A program made the position numbers and the translations under genes. Below are positions 12,280 through 25,700 of a stretch of DNA of 64,000 nucleotides, piece by piece. Position 1 is the first letter of the stretch. Every line of letters begins with the position of its first letter. Under the pieces are notes generated by a model. It had not been told where the DNA came from. It was given only the letters and a program-made list of their open reading frames with translations, and ran no database searches. The stretch spans positions 72,627,689 to 72,691,688 of the forward strand of contig NC_134455.1 in the NCBI RefSeq assembly GCF_047948215.1. The letters run 5' to 3'. The DNA is from Lycorma delicatula. Lineage: Eukaryota > Arthropoda > Insecta > Hemiptera > Fulgoridae.

Positions 12280-13736
12280 GTAAGTTTAATTATTTACCTA
12301 TTAAATATGAAAATTTATAGATAATTAACAAGTAATAATTGTTTGTTTTTTTATGTTTGTGTGTAATGAATATTCCATAATTCTTAACAATATTAATTTT
12401 TATAAAAAAAAACAAAAAGGTTAAATTTGATGAAGAAATTCGTCTTTAAGTAAGTCAAAATCTGTAGGAACAAGAATATATCATTATAATGTTAACATAT
12501 TCAAAATTTTTACTTAGACAGAGTTCATTTCAAATTGGTTAAAATTGCTGGTATATTTTTCACTGACGTAAATATGAGAGATGTTCCTAGACTCCACCGA
12601 TATAATTTTCCCGTCATCATAGCTCTAGAACTATGCTGCAAGGAGAAAAGTACGGTAATTAGTAAAAAAAATAGGTTTTGGGTTTTTTTACATTTTTTGA
12701 CAGTTTCATGGCCCAAGGATCCCAAAAGAATAGAAAAATAGTGGGGATAATATTCGTACATATGTACGTGTGTTGGCGTTTTGAAGCTTAGGTAGTATCG
12801 TTTGTCTATACGAACGGATTTAATGAAATCTGGCACAGAGACTCGTGTATATGGGGTAATTTTATGTTGCTAAAAGTTTGGGATCAATATCTTCACGTGG
12901 TGGAGTAGATTGGTTCTATGGGGTCATTTTTCTTAAAATTTACAAACAACCCTACTTTATTTTAAAATCAGTACATTTTAACAAAAAAAATTTGCCCCCA
13001 AATTCTCACCTTCCCCAAAAATCGAAAAAGCTACTTTTTTATTTATTACATACTTTTTTAACTGAATATTTTTGTCTTCCTCAGCATAGTGTTGTAGTGT
13101 AGTCACTAAAAAACGGAGAAACTTCAGATCATGTTCTAATGGTTAAAATAATGAAAAACGTTTATATAAACATAAATCTGGAATCGCTTTGTTTTCGAGT
13201 TATGGCTAGCAAATAATTTCGCTAGGATTTCAGCTCTTCTATTTAAAAGAAGCTCTAATGAAATTTTTGGGACACAAATTAAGGAGTAAATTTGGTGGTT
13301 TCTTATGTAATTTGAGCCGGGAAATAGGATAAAACAGGTCTCAGTCCTTATCTTAAAAAAGTAGTTTTTAAGATATCCGGTGTAAGACACAAAATTTGGT
13401 GTTGGAAAACAAGTTTTTTCTTAGGTTTGTAATACAATACCGTTGTAAAATGACTAATAAATTCGGGATTTAGCAAAAAACCTTGTAGATAATTTAATTG
13501 TGGGAAAATTAATATAAATACAGCCAATAAAAAGTAAAAAAAAAATAGACAGAAAATCGTATTATTCTTCCTGTACCTAATAAACATTCTTTTTAAAAAT
13601 AGCCATTTATGGAGCGAAGACAATCCACATGGTGTTGTGGAAATTAGTTTCAACATAACTTTCACATAAATGTTTGGTGTGACATTATTTATGACAAAAT
13701 TCTGGGACCATCTTTTACTTCCTTGTACGAAGTAAA
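12280..13736. other. Downstream intron sequence with old repeats
   Basis: Starts with the GTAAGT donor. Contains a block (about 12540-12700, with ATAGCTCTAGAACTATGCTG) resembling about 16910-16980. A block at 13185-13240 (TTTCGCTAGGATTTCAGCTC) is the reverse complement of 16350-16400. No further CUB exon was recognised. Confidence 0.5.
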
Positions 13737-14330
13737 GGAAGTGTTGTGATCGCGAAATTTCCAATTTTTAGATTTCATTGAAAATATATACATTTTGACC
13801 AATCCATTTTGACTAGTTTCAGCGTGATGTCTTCCGTACGTATGTATCAAAATTAGCTGTAGAATTTTGAAATTTTGAATTTAGAACTGTTGTAATATCT
13901 AGTTGTCACCTCCTGTTTTGATTGCAATCGACTGGACCAAAAGTGTCCAAAAAAGCCCAAAATACAAAAAATTTGAATTTTGGCCTTTTTCTTAACTGCA
14001 CACAAGTCCTAATTGATAGCTTTTCAACGTTATATCATAAGGTGTAGTTATTTTCAATGGTTCCAGAGTTATAGCAAAATAAAGCATTAATGGAAACATT
14101 TGGATCTTACAAGGGGAAAGCACATCGGTTGGAATCCAATTTCATTTCCTTTTTTTTAAAATATTGATTTATTAATAATTATTAACCTCTAATTTAAAAA
14201 AAAATATTTACAATAAATAATAATTCAGTAATAACAATAAAAAAAATATATATGAAAAAATATCTGAAGTTATAAATGAAATGAAATTCTGTGTTCATTT
14301 TAAAAAATGGCAGCCATTTAATATTTTTCA
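13737..14330 (+). repeat. Interspersed repeat family I, copy 3
   Basis: Same order of landmarks as copies 1 and 2: ATTTTGACTAGTTTC, GCAATCGACTGGACCAAAAG, GGTTCCAGAGTTATAGC, TTGATTTATTAATAA and GAAGTTATAAATGAAAT. Just before it, ACTTCCTTGTAC (about 13717-13730) is an inverted copy of the family's ACAAGGAAGT edge. The termini may therefore have been inverted relative to each other. Confidence 0.8.
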
Positions 14331-16080
14331 AAGCTAATTTCAAAATTGACCTACAGTACACCCGATGTAGTGGCATCATATAGAAAATCAGATTTTTTTG
14401 AGGTTGAAATATTTGCTAAATTTTACTATGTTTAGTCTATCACTGTTGAGCAGTACTAAAAACTGTAGTTGACCAATCTATAAAAATAGTTTTAAGTAGA
14501 TTATTGGCTGCCATTTTGGTAAGTTTTATCGTAGCCCAAAATTTTTTACTTTAAATTTTTTTGTTTCTCAATGGCCTTTAAATGATTTTTAAAAATATTG
14601 TTCTTTTATTTAAAATATTTTAATTATCCCGACCTTTTGAGTGTGGTAGAGTGGTGTCTCATAAAAAAAATAAATAAATCATTTCCAGATAGTAGCATTC
14701 CATAAATTTCTTTCTCTATATTTAATGGTTGAAATTTATTTAAGAGTTTCCGTACTTTATTAAAACTGTATATTTTTTCTTTTTTATAGTTTTTTTTTAA
14801 ATGCAAAATTATATAATTGTTTTCATTTTTTTTTAAATTATATAATATAGATCAATTGTCTTTAGGTGAACAATTTTTATGTAACAAAAAGATTGAAAAT
14901 GGAATTACTTTGAATCACTTACATTTTTAAATTTGTATTCATTTATTTATTTTCTAGTAGAGTAATAATTTTTTTTGTTTTTTTTTTATAAAGAAAAAAA
15001 TTTTTTTTAAATTTTATTATTTCTTTTACAGTTCATATATATTTATAATTTTACGTTCAGACTTGAAGAAAATATATTAAGTTTATCAAGTTTAATTTCT
15101 GCTTTTTTTAACGGGGGTTTCTTTTTTATTTAAAAAAAGATATTGAAAAGTATTTTTCATAAATCCATTCGATGGAATAAATGAAGTCTAGAATATTCCT
15201 GATTTTTAATCTCGTTCAGCAATATACTTGAATATTTGTGTATACGTAAAGTACGTTTGTACGTTTGTGCATGTGTGAATTATTGTGTTATTAGCGGTCG
15301 TAAATCTTTGTTACAAACTTAGTTGACTAGTTACTACAAGTTTTCCGTAATTAAAGCCAAAAGGGATCTAATTTACTATTAAAGGGATATAAACTCAATT
15401 CAACTATAGTTCAAAATCAGCAAACACTAATCATCACCATATAGAAGTTTGTTAAATTAAGCTTAAATAGCTATGCTAATACTTTTTCAATGGTAATTTA
15501 TTTCTGAAAATATCAGATAACATAGTTATTCGTTAGATATTACAAAATATTTTTATTTTCGTACGTAATGAAAAAGATATCCATTGAAAATAGTTTCTTT
15601 ACTTTATGTTTAGTCCACATGTCCATATTTAGTCTTACATAATTTTATGCTTTAAAAGCCGACTCAATATTATATATAAATGCACAAAGATTTTCCTAAA
15701 ACTTTTAATTAATAACTACTGGAAAAATATTGTTTTCAAATATTTGTTTCCATAACTTAATTGTTCGCATTATGGATGGGGCTGAGCGACTTAAGGGCAA
15801 CCTTAGTAAATTAAAAAGAGCAACGAAAACAGTACAGAAGCGTTCCAAGAAATGTGTTGAAAATAGCTGGCTCATTTTTGAACATTTATTAAAAACTGCT
15901 ACGTGTAATGCTTTTTGATCTAGTGTGCTGTTTCTAGATAAATAATTTTTCCAACGTTTCTTTGGTTTATTCAACTTATCTGGTACCATTTTCTTTAGAA
16001 TTAAATTCTCAACAGTTTTGTTTAAAATTTTAATGCGTTTATTATCAATTTAACAAATTTGTACATCAATACAAAAACGT
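14331..16080. other. AT-rich stretch, nothing firm
   Basis: Overlapping short open frames on both strands at about 15705-15989 show no family motif and are not called. Otherwise poly-A/T-rich sequence. Confidence 0.4.
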
Positions 16081-16089
16081 TCCACTCCA

Positions 16090-16510
16090 GTTTATTGGTT
16101 TTCACCCAGATTTCTCAAAACCTACTGCAGATACGATTCTGGGATCTATTATTTCGATTTTTCAGATCAAAAACCATAAAAAATCACTAATTCTGTCCCT
16201 TAATTAACGTCCTAAAAAACTGCTGAAGATACGGTTCTGGGACATATTTTATTTGATATTTCAGGTTAAGAACCATAATAAATCATGAATTAAATTTACT
16301 CTTTAATTAATATCATGAAACTTTCAGTACGACCTCATTTCAACAGGGTAGCTGAAATCCGAGCGAAATCTTTCATTAGCCGTAACTCGCAAACGAGGCA
16401 TTTTATAACAAGTTTATGTGATTTTTGTCCATTATTTGTATAAGTAGAATCGGTTATGAAAGCCCTGGGAGAACTTCGTGATACACCTCTAGCCCCCAGT
16501 AAAGTCGTTT
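16090..16510 (+). repeat. Dispersed repeat family II with internal tandem duplication
   Basis: A unit with CTGCAGATACGATTCTGGGA and a CAAAAACCATAAAAAATCA tail is repeated about 100 bp later as CTGAAGATACGGTTCTGGGA and GAACCATAATAAATCA. The following TGAAATCCGAGCGAAATCTT block recurs inverted at 13185-13240 and in diverged form at about 37665 (AGAAATCCGAACGAAATCTT). No coding content. Confidence 0.65.
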
Positions 16511-17422
16511 TAGTGACGATTACATTTTAACTTATCTATTCACACTAATATATTACTTTTGATTATTATATTTAAAAAATTCAGTGAGCCTTTAAAAATG
16601 TAACTTCTCAAAAATTTATCAAAGATAAAAATTTTATTGAAATATTCGCAAAAATATAGCCTTTAGTTTATGCAAAAAAAAAGACATAATAGATTTTAAA
16701 AGACATAAAAGAACGTACGATTTTGATAAAAAAAAAGAATCAAAAGTTATTAAGATTAAAACATCTTAACACATGTACATACGTACTTATAATGTATATA
16801 CGACATTACCCCCCCCCCTACACGTTGTTTTTTTTTTTTAGGGTCCTGGGTCTTGAAACGTTGAGAAAAAACCTATACCCCATTTTTTGATTGATTAACA
16901 TCCTTTCATTTTGCACCATAGTTCTAGAGCTAGAATGCCAGGAAAGTACAAAAAAATAAACCTAAAATATTTTTTTATTGTTACAACTTACAAGACACTT
17001 AAATATATTTATATCGATTTTTCCTGGGCTTCATTCAGGAAAATTTTGATTGAAGTAGTCTTTAACTTGAAGAGCAGTTGATGATTTTCCCCATCGGATT
17101 TGCAAAATATATAGACGGAAATATCAAAGATAATTATTTAATAACATGGGAATAACAAAATCTAAAAAATAATCGTCGGAGGCATTTTTCTTGGTATAAT
17201 GAATCCTGGAATGACAGTATTTTAGTATTATTTCACACCATGCCATTTTTCGCCCTGGATTAAGTATTTTTTTCAAATTTAAATGATCTTTCCCGCCTTA
17301 AATTGGCGAAAAATCTGTTGAAAAAAAAAGTTGAGAACACATTTGTAGGACTTTCCCGTCATGTGATTAAAGCCGCATTTCGAGAAAGTTCTACAACTGT
17401 GTGTTGTTTCTGATGCACGGCT

Positions 17423-17427
<5 letters not shown>

Positions 17428-17514
<87 letters not shown>
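17428..17514. repeat. (CA)n microsatellite
   Basis: About 43 uninterrupted CA dinucleotides; the minus-strand Cys-Val frame across it is an artefact. Confidence 0.97.
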
Positions 17515-17516
<2 letters not shown>

Positions 17517-17520
17517 GATT

Positions 17521-18060
17521 TAATTTAAAATATTTATCATGTGACACTAGCGCTCCTTGTGGCGACAGGGAGTACTACTGACGCAGTATGCCCATTTAGC
17601 CACTAGTTTAGAGCATTTTTGAGGTTGGGTGCAATTTTTCAAGTGTTTTTGTTGCAAATATTGTTTTTGTTAATTGTTAATAAATATGCCTAAGAAAAAT
17701 ATAACGTTAATTAGACGAAAACACGAGATACTGAAGGTGACCTTGTTCTACAGCCTCATCCCCTGGACCTTTTAAGTTGAAAATTTACTAGCATCAATGC
17801 TTCGTATATAGAAGTAATCTGACCAAGTTTGTTGAAAACCGGTCCATTAGTTTTGGAGATATATGGTGATATAGAGGCCAACACCGAACCCACATACTTA
17901 CATACGAACATTAACATCAGGAAAATTTCCTTGATTTTTCGAGTTCCTTAGATGTCAAAACGTAAAGATCTGGTAAAAATCGTATTTGCCCAAATTGGAC
18001 CGATTAGAATATCTTCTAGAGCTATAGCTCTGCTAAAGCGCTATCTAGACGGAAAAAAAG
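17521..18060 (+). repeat. Dispersed repeat, class unknown
   Basis: Moderate-GC sequence with ACCGGTCCATTAGTTTTGGA (about 17839-17858) and TTTCCTTGATTTTTCGAGTT (about 17926-17945). Its wording resembles the 33840-33920 segment (ATCTGTCCAGTAGTTTTTGT) and the 38770-38810 segment (TTTTTTGGGTTCCTTAGGTG). I infer related copies of one old repeat. No open frame of note. Confidence 0.5.
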
Positions 18061-19440
18061 TAAAACAAATAAAATGAAAGGAAATAAAACAATCATTTTT
18101 GTTTCACTTTCGTTAATAATTATTTTATTTTCATTAGTTTCCTAACTGGAAACACGCTTTTATTCTACTGTTATTAAAGCCTAACTCATCTTTACATTAT
18201 TTGAAAACTATTCTTCCAGAATATCATTTTGGAGGTGTTCTAGAAGAAGAACGTGCTAATTATACTGCATGTTCATCAATAAAATTACTCTGTAATTAAT
18301 TAAACGATACGGTAACTTACAATATATAAAAGAGAAAACCCTAGTCATAAAGGCTCTTCACAGAGATCTTTTAATAAATAAATTTTCAACTAAATTGAAA
18401 GTTACTTGTTAAAAGAAAATAGTTTTTCAAAAATTTTAAGATAGATAGATAGATTTATAGATTTGTGCTATACACAACTACGATATAAACTATATGAATT
18501 TTACATTATAAAAAAACCCTTCCAAGTAAAAATTATTTAATATTTATTGGACCTGTTTTAAATCATCTCTTCCATAAGATAACTAGAAGTGATGAGAAAA
18601 TGGATATAATAATATAACCAAGATAAATAAAACTCTTTGATGATCGTTCGCTGAGAATGTAGAGAATTTAAAGTGAAATTATTATTATAATTTTGATGTA
18701 GGCGTTTTAATTGGAACTAATTACGTTTATCTTCTTTGAAGCAGTTCGTTCTCTTTACATGTTGAAGGATATTATTAATATTTATCGTACGCGTACATGT
18801 GGATAAATTAGCTGTAAAATGATATTTAATCCTTGTATAATTAAGTTCGAACCCCAAAATGATATATTTACATTTTCAAAAATTATTGAATATATTAAGT
18901 AGAATAAAAATAATAATATAGTATGTATATTTAATCTGTAGAATAGAAATAAAATCCAATAATTTTATAAATCTTTATCGCTATAAGAAATCAGGCCAAT
19001 TTGTCAATAGTATGTAATTACGAGTCAATAATACGAATTATTTTTTTACTTTTATTCTTTTAATCATACTGCTTCTTATTATTATGTTTGAATATTTTTT
19101 TCAAATAAAAAGCAAGACAATTTAAATTTAATAGAAAAATATAATTCATACAATTAAATTTAAATTGAATCGTCATTTTTTTCTTAATATTAGAAAAAAT
19201 GTTATACATTGAAAGAAATCACAAAGCTTATACAAAAAGATAAGATTAAGTAAAAAATTAGATAATTTTTTTATTTTTGAAAAGAAATAAAAATAATTGC
19301 TTTTAAATAATTATTCATGGCATTTCTTTCTATATTTTTCTTCCTGAAACAATCATTCTTTAAGGTAGGTTTCATAAGAAAGCTACCTATTGTAATGGAT
19401 ACTGTGATTCAACTTCTGGAAAATTTCAACATTTCTTCGC
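18061..19440. other. AT-rich stretch, nothing recognised
   Basis: No coding, RNA or repeat feature that can be supported. Confidence 0.4.
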
Positions 19441-20180
19441 GTTTCACATCCCCCAGACCCCAAAACCTCCATCAGTTCAAAAGTATATATATATATATAT
19501 ATATATATATTTCACTTTCTTGTGGACACGATAACTGCCGTAATTTTGCGCCACTTTCAAATTATTTTTTTAAGAATAACTCGTCCCAAAATCTCGACCG
19601 AATCCGTTGACGGCCAAAATCAGACCATGGGGGTGGAAATCGGAGGAACTTTTTCGAAAAAACAAAATATCGCTATTACTTTCTTATTATGTAAAATATC
19701 GAATTCGTTTAAAGTCCCTACTATTCCATGAATAAGGGCCTAAAACTTATATAAGTAAAATTTTTCGATGTCACCAACCATTGGCCCAGAGGTTGATAAA
19801 AATAGGGTTTCGAAGACAAAATAATCATACCTTCCTTAATAGGCACAGTATCGAATCTGTTTAAAGTGGTTGTTAGTCCTGTAAACATTACCTAAGAATT
19901 TTGTCTGAAACAATTTTTGATATGACCAACCCTGACGGCAAGGTATGATCAAATGTTGCTGGAATTGTAAGAATATGGGCCTTGTCGTATGCTAAACATG
20001 GGAAACGTTTTTTTACATGCAACCATTGTTCGTATTGAGTAAATTTGAAGTTTTTCTTAACTTTAAGGTGAAAATCTTTTTTATCCCCTACTTAGCATCG
20101 GTGAAATCTACCTCCGCCTTCCGACGTGCCGAAAGGGATTTTTTTTCTCAGCTACTTTCCTCTTAACTCATAAATATTAA
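19441..20180 (+). repeat. Probable interspersed repeat containing a (TA)n tract
   Basis: Moderate-GC sequence with a TA microsatellite at about 19484-19510 followed by TGTGGACACGATAACTGC, then short blocks in which a TCGAATTCGTTTAAAG phrase recurs as TCGAATCTGTTTAAAG about 160 bp later (19698 and 19852). The internal recurrence suggests degenerate tandem units. The two short plus frames are not supported as genes. Confidence 0.45.
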
Positions 20181-20515
20181 ACCTATTTGTGTAAAATGGT
20201 GAAAAGTTATTATCGTAACTGCAAAATTATAATATAAATATTTGTAATTATATTATGCAATAATAAATTATAATTTTTCAATATTAAATAAATAGTCACA
20301 TAGCAAGCTCCCAATCGAATCACTCTGCATGAAGGGAGTTAAATATTATAATTTTCCAATAAATAATATTCTATAGTTACTACAAATACATTTTTTAACC
20401 GGATACTTGCAAATTTTGATCAAATGTTTACTCGCAATAATCAAACCTATAAATTGGATAGATTACACAACCTTATCATTTCTGTCAGAGCTTTCTTATG
20501 ATGTGGTCTATTTTA

Positions 20516-21060
20516 TCACTTATTTGGGTCCAAATCAGACAAGGAGATGCCCTCTAAAGTTTTAACTCTATTAACATCAATATAAATCTGCCCTTTGGAA
20601 AAATTTGTCTTGCCGAAGTCTATCACTCCCCAGTCAAGAGTTTTACCTTGCAGTCTGTAAACAGATACAGATAGGCTTAATGTTAAAGGTAGCATTCTGC
20701 GCTCGATATCTTCGTATCACTTTGTGGTTTAGAATGTAGCACAAACTGGTGAAATGGTTACGCAACTATCAACATCTTCCATTCCAGGACGTATAGTCTC
20801 GTCATGAAATTTTATGAGTACAGTTTCCGGTAACTCTCCTTCCTCGTCTATCAAGCCGAGGCGGTGAGAACGTTGCTCCTACGTTTTGTTTGACAAACGT
20901 TTCTGTATTAAACTGACATGAGCATGACTCTTTAGAATTTCATTTCGTAGGAATGGACTGTTATACGTTCTCATTTGTGAGAGTCTACATACTCGTTGAG
21001 AAGTCTCTCCGGGAAATATTCATGTCATTTCTTTTTCTAGTTTCCCTATTATTCCAATTT
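20516..21060 (-). pseudogene. PIF1-like helicase C-terminus, probably from a Helitron
   Basis: On the minus strand a long tail is open and ends at a natural TGA (20516-20518). Its pieces are RRMLPLTLSLSVSVYRLQGK, TLDWGVIDFGKTNFSKGQIY, and NRVKTLEGISLSDLDPNK. VYRLQGKTLD and QIYIDVNRVKTLEGI correspond to the late helicase motifs of PIF1-type ATP-dependent DNA helicases (family form VHKLQG and YVALSRV; here ALS is replaced). Upstream, LPETVLIKFHDETIRPGM and RTYNSPFLRNEILKSHAHV lie in the same direction with stops between them. Such helicase ends in insect genomes usually derive from Helitrons, whose RepHel protein drives rolling-circle transposition. No Rep domain is visible, so the element type is inference. 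Confidence 0.75.
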
Positions 21061-21120
21061 ACTCACAAGATAATTGCAACTTAATGATTTGCCAAAATAT
21101 TCCTTTTTGTGAACGTTTAT

Positions 21121-22490
21121 CACCACCGGACGTAAATTGTTATTATCCCTCAGTATTCAAGTTAGTAGGTTTTAATGCGATCAAATAGAAGTATGTAAAC
21201 TTTTTACACTATATTAAATGTAAATATTAACTTCTGAAAAATCTTCATATCGGCAGATATGGATTTGTTTTAAATTAATACGCACCAACAGAATTACAGA
21301 TGATATGGTAATATCAACGAGTTGTTAACGTTAAAATTATAACTGGTTATTCTTGGACACGAACAATCAATCCCACCCTCGAAAAGGCATGCGCTGATCT
21401 TCCGTTGATGAGCAAATTAGATTGCCTTGACTTGATTGAGTACAACCGATGATCAGAAAAATAAAAAAATGATCGAATTCGGTCGATCAGTTTTTTATTA
21501 CTAATCTATGTGTGTTCGCACGTCAATTTTACTTTACTTCAATAACAATAATAATAATAATTCTTACTTTAACAATTTTCTAAACTCAACTAGAAATTTT
21601 TTACCAATTAAAGTTTCGATAAAAATATAGAAAAATTATGGAATTTTTTAGTTAAATAGTTATTTAATTATTCTTTCAAAGTAAAGTTTCTTATTTTCTC
21701 ATATAAAAGATAATGTATTATTATAAATAAAGAAAGTAATGTTTATTTCTTGCTCAGCTAATCATCTCCAATATGAAACAATAAAAAACTTTTACTTATG
21801 CGTTGTATTATTTAGATCTAATGAAAAAAACATTTTTTCCCCGAGGCGCTTATCGCTGATAAAGTAAAAATGACTTTTAAAATAAAACTTGACTTTTAAA
21901 ATAATAGTCGAGTTAATAACTAAATAGTCTCTATAAATCCAGTCAATTGTTTTTTTAAGTTTTAATCTTATGTTACAAATTTTTTTATTTCTTAAATTAA
22001 ATTTTTATCTGACTTAAAATTGAGATCTTTCTCACTTAAACCAAATAGTAATACATAAATAAAAAATGTTTAACTTACCAAAAATAGTGAATGTTAAATT
22101 ATTTTAGCGCTTTCGGATTTTATTCATCCATCATCAGGAATAATCGATTAATTATAAAATTTACAGTTGTGCATATAAATATTAGAATAGAAATTAAAAT
22201 GAAATAAAATAAATGATTAAAATTTGTATATTCATAACAGTTGATTGTCAAGGATTGTAAGTAAATAAAGTCAATATTAAATAAAAACATCTTGTCCGTA
22301 AGAGATTCTCAACTGTTTGAAGTATAAAGAAAACAGTTTAGCCAAACTATTAATTATTGTTTATGATTTTTAGTTAATAAAAAAATTAACATTAAAGTCT
22401 AGGGTAAACCTATAGTAATAGTAATATATCCCTGTTATAAATTGATTTTGGTTTTTTATAAAACCTTTTAGTTTTATAAACCAAAAATAA
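21121..22490. other. AT-rich stretch, nothing recognised
   Basis: No supported feature. Confidence 0.4.
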
Positions 22491-22715
22491 ATAAAAATGA
22501 CTGTTCCGTTCCACTTGTGCCGTCAGGTGCTGCTACCTAGCGGGGGCTAGAGGCCTCACGGCAAGCTTGGTCAGGCGATCTGCTCGCGCTACGTCCCACG
22601 CCATAATGCCGCAGTGAGTGGTCATTTTGAGGTAGCGACCTGTTTTCATTCAGAGCCAGAATCTGACCCTGAGCGTTCGTGTTGTACAATCAGTCCGAAT
22701 GAACGCTCATTTTAG
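22491..22715. other. Short GC-rich island, unclassified
   Basis: About 220 bp much richer in G+C than its flanks, with GCGGGGGCTAGAGGCCTCAC and CTCGCGCTACGTCCCACG. It ends with GTCCGAATGAACGCTCAT, while CCTGAGCGTTCGTGTTG precedes it, a weak internal inverted relation. No open frame. Probably a TE fragment; no second copy seen. Confidence 0.4.
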
Positions 22716-25700
22716 TTTTATAGTTACATGTTATTAGGTCATATGTTATTCAGTTTAATTATAGGTCAAGTTATACGTTATATGTTTTATTAAGTTCAGG
22801 TATATGTTATCGAAATTTCAAAACGATAAGTAATTAAAGAACAATACAATAAGCAATAAGGCGTTGTTTCAATTCATCACCTATGAAAATACAGTCCAAC
22901 CTCGCTCTAAAATCTGCCAAAACATGTTAACGGTTTTCAGGCGAGATCGTTCATAACAATGTCTCAATTTAAAAATAAATAATAATACTTAGTTAGAATT
23001 TCCTTGCCACATGGACGCTTCATAGTTTTTCATAAAAGCATTTCTTTTCATTTTTTATTACTTCAGCAAAAAAATACTTAGATGAAAATTGTAAAAATAC
23101 GTACGAAATATAATGTAAAACGCTAAACATGAGCCATTGGTATTTTCAGACAGGTTGAAGAATGATGATCACAGAAATAATGGAAATTTCGTAGTTTTGC
23201 TGACATAATTTTTTATTTAAAATAATCAACAATTTAGTTCATGGAATTCGATTTTACGGACATAAGTCTTCAATAAACGAGTCCTCGACTTTGTGTGGTT
23301 CTAATAAGCACATTTCCATTGTTCAGTTTTTACTTTGGATTCCTATCTTACAATATTTTGACATCCCAAAAATTTTTAGATATCTTTCCATCATGACAGA
23401 AAATAGATGAAATCAGCACTCGCTTACGCAAATCGTTTACTATGAACGAACCGCATAGTGAATATTTCAGAATCTGGCGCAATGCAGTTTTTGATTCTAT
23501 ATTAAATCATTTCTTCATATTTATTTTGTAAGAGGAAATTCTTCATGATCATTACTTCCTTTTTATCATTTAGTAAATAAAATACTACGAGATTTATTTT
23601 ATATTTTTAATTCCATGATAGTAGATATGTGTACAGACTTAAAATATACCGCCCGGAAATTATTCCATTTATTCCAGTACACCAGATTCTTTATGATGTT
23701 GGTGAGTATAATGTTTTTTTCTTTTTTTTCATAATTTACCAACAGCATATTTTCACTGTTTGACGAATCTTCTGAAAGAAATATTTGACAAATGATTCAT
23801 TGGATCATGAAATTTGTCTTTGTTGAAGAACAAATAAAGATTTCCTTTTCTTCACAAACCTTCTTTTAAATAAACCATTACTCCGCATGAAGTTTGATGG
23901 TTTCTTGAACCGATAATGTTTCAGACGTTAGTACGTTTTTTAAATTCATATGTCTTCATTTTTACATCATTCGTTATAATTATAATAATATATCTATAAT
24001 AAATAATTATAAAATAATTTATCTATTTAATTTTGAAAGTGGTTCTTGATTGCGGCTATGATTTTTGACCTCCGTAATGGTGTGGATGTACCCGTCCATC
24101 ATCGAAAAGATTCTAGGTTGGAAATGATCAGGATTGGAATATTTCACACACTTCAAAATTCATTTGTATCTTTTTTTAAAGAAGTGTAAAACAAGACGAA
24201 GAATAGCTTTAGTAGGGCATAGACCTACAGCTACCAGAGAGAAAATAATAAATAAGTCATTCATAAATAGCAGAATTTCACCGGTATCATCAGGGCAGGG
24301 AATAAATGTGGGTTGCATTACTTGATGATTTAATACCTCTTCTGGCTCATTTATGTCTTGGCGCTTTTACAGAATGTATATTTAATTAAGAACATTAGCT
24401 TAGTCCTCTTCAATTGAAAACTTTAAAAAAATATGAATCTTTCTGATTATTAAAGGAATCATTTAAGACCTTGCTGAACGATAATTTTTTTCTTATTAAC
24501 TTAGTCGAAGTATATATCTAAGCTTTTCCTTTTTTCAACTCTATATAAAAAATTGCAACTCACGGGTATGATATACATATACAGATAAACAAAAAATAAA
24601 AGTCCCAGTCATAGTGGAATACGTCCTGTGGAAAACCTATGGTTAATCTGCATATTGCACTTCACAATTATGAAATTTAACAGATTGCATTCTATCAGAT
24701 AAATAATCTATTGATAAGATTTGGACAGTACCTTTTAATACTACTATAGTACAACTTACAATTACTAATAATATTCAATAAATATTAATAACTTAATTCC
24801 ATGATTTACTGTATAAAAATGTCTGATAATATGTGAGATTTTTTTTCGATAAGGCTTCTACGGACCACGCACACATAAAGTCAAACAGAATTAGTCTTTT
24901 TGTTCTTCCAGTATTCTGTCATTTTCCTTGAACAAAAACTGAACACTTGCATTTCTTGATTTTCGTATATTTTGATTTTGATTTCTTTATTTTCTTTATC
25001 GTTTGTAAACCACTGCATTTTTTCGAAGATCTGTAATCCTGTTTACAGATATCAGACATACATATTATAATAATAATTCTGTAGATAATGTAGTAAATAA
25101 TATTTAAACATTTTAAATGAAAAAAAAAAATAGATTTTTCCAAATAAAAAAATATAAACCCCTCAAAAAACTATCAGATTTTTAAAAAAAATTTCTTCTT
25201 TTATGTAGAAATTCATTTTATGTATATGTATTTAGTATTAAATTAAACAGAAAAAATAAATACGCTGATACTGTAAAAGCAAGAAGACACAAACATAAAA
25301 CCACGACATCAAAAATCATTTATGTTGACTTAATATTTTCTCTTATCTTCAGATTTGTTGTGTTAATCTAGCAATGTGTTCTAATAGAAGTAGGACCGTA
25401 TATTACTTAAGGTATTTTGAATACAAATCTTTTACTACAGTACTGTATCTTCAATTAAGCTATTACGGTGTCAAGATTGCATAGTTGCCTTAGTTTACCG
25501 TTCCGAAAAAAAATAATGTGAAAATTAAATCTATTTATAAAAATGCAAGTGTTGTACAATACATAACTGATACTGCATATTTATTATTATTCGTTTTACT
25601 TTACCCAAAATATTCTCATTTTGAATTGTAACGTTGTTAATATTTTAATTCTGTAACAATGACAATATTATCATAGTTTGTATTTTTGTTGATCACTTTG

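Noticed and set aside
15705..15989. Overlapping frames of 94 aa (minus) and 62 aa (plus)
   Set aside because: No recognisable motif, no second copy, AT-rich composition; chance open frames cannot be excluded.
17279..17515. Cys-Val repeat frame on the minus strand
   Set aside because: Artefact of the (CA)n microsatellite.
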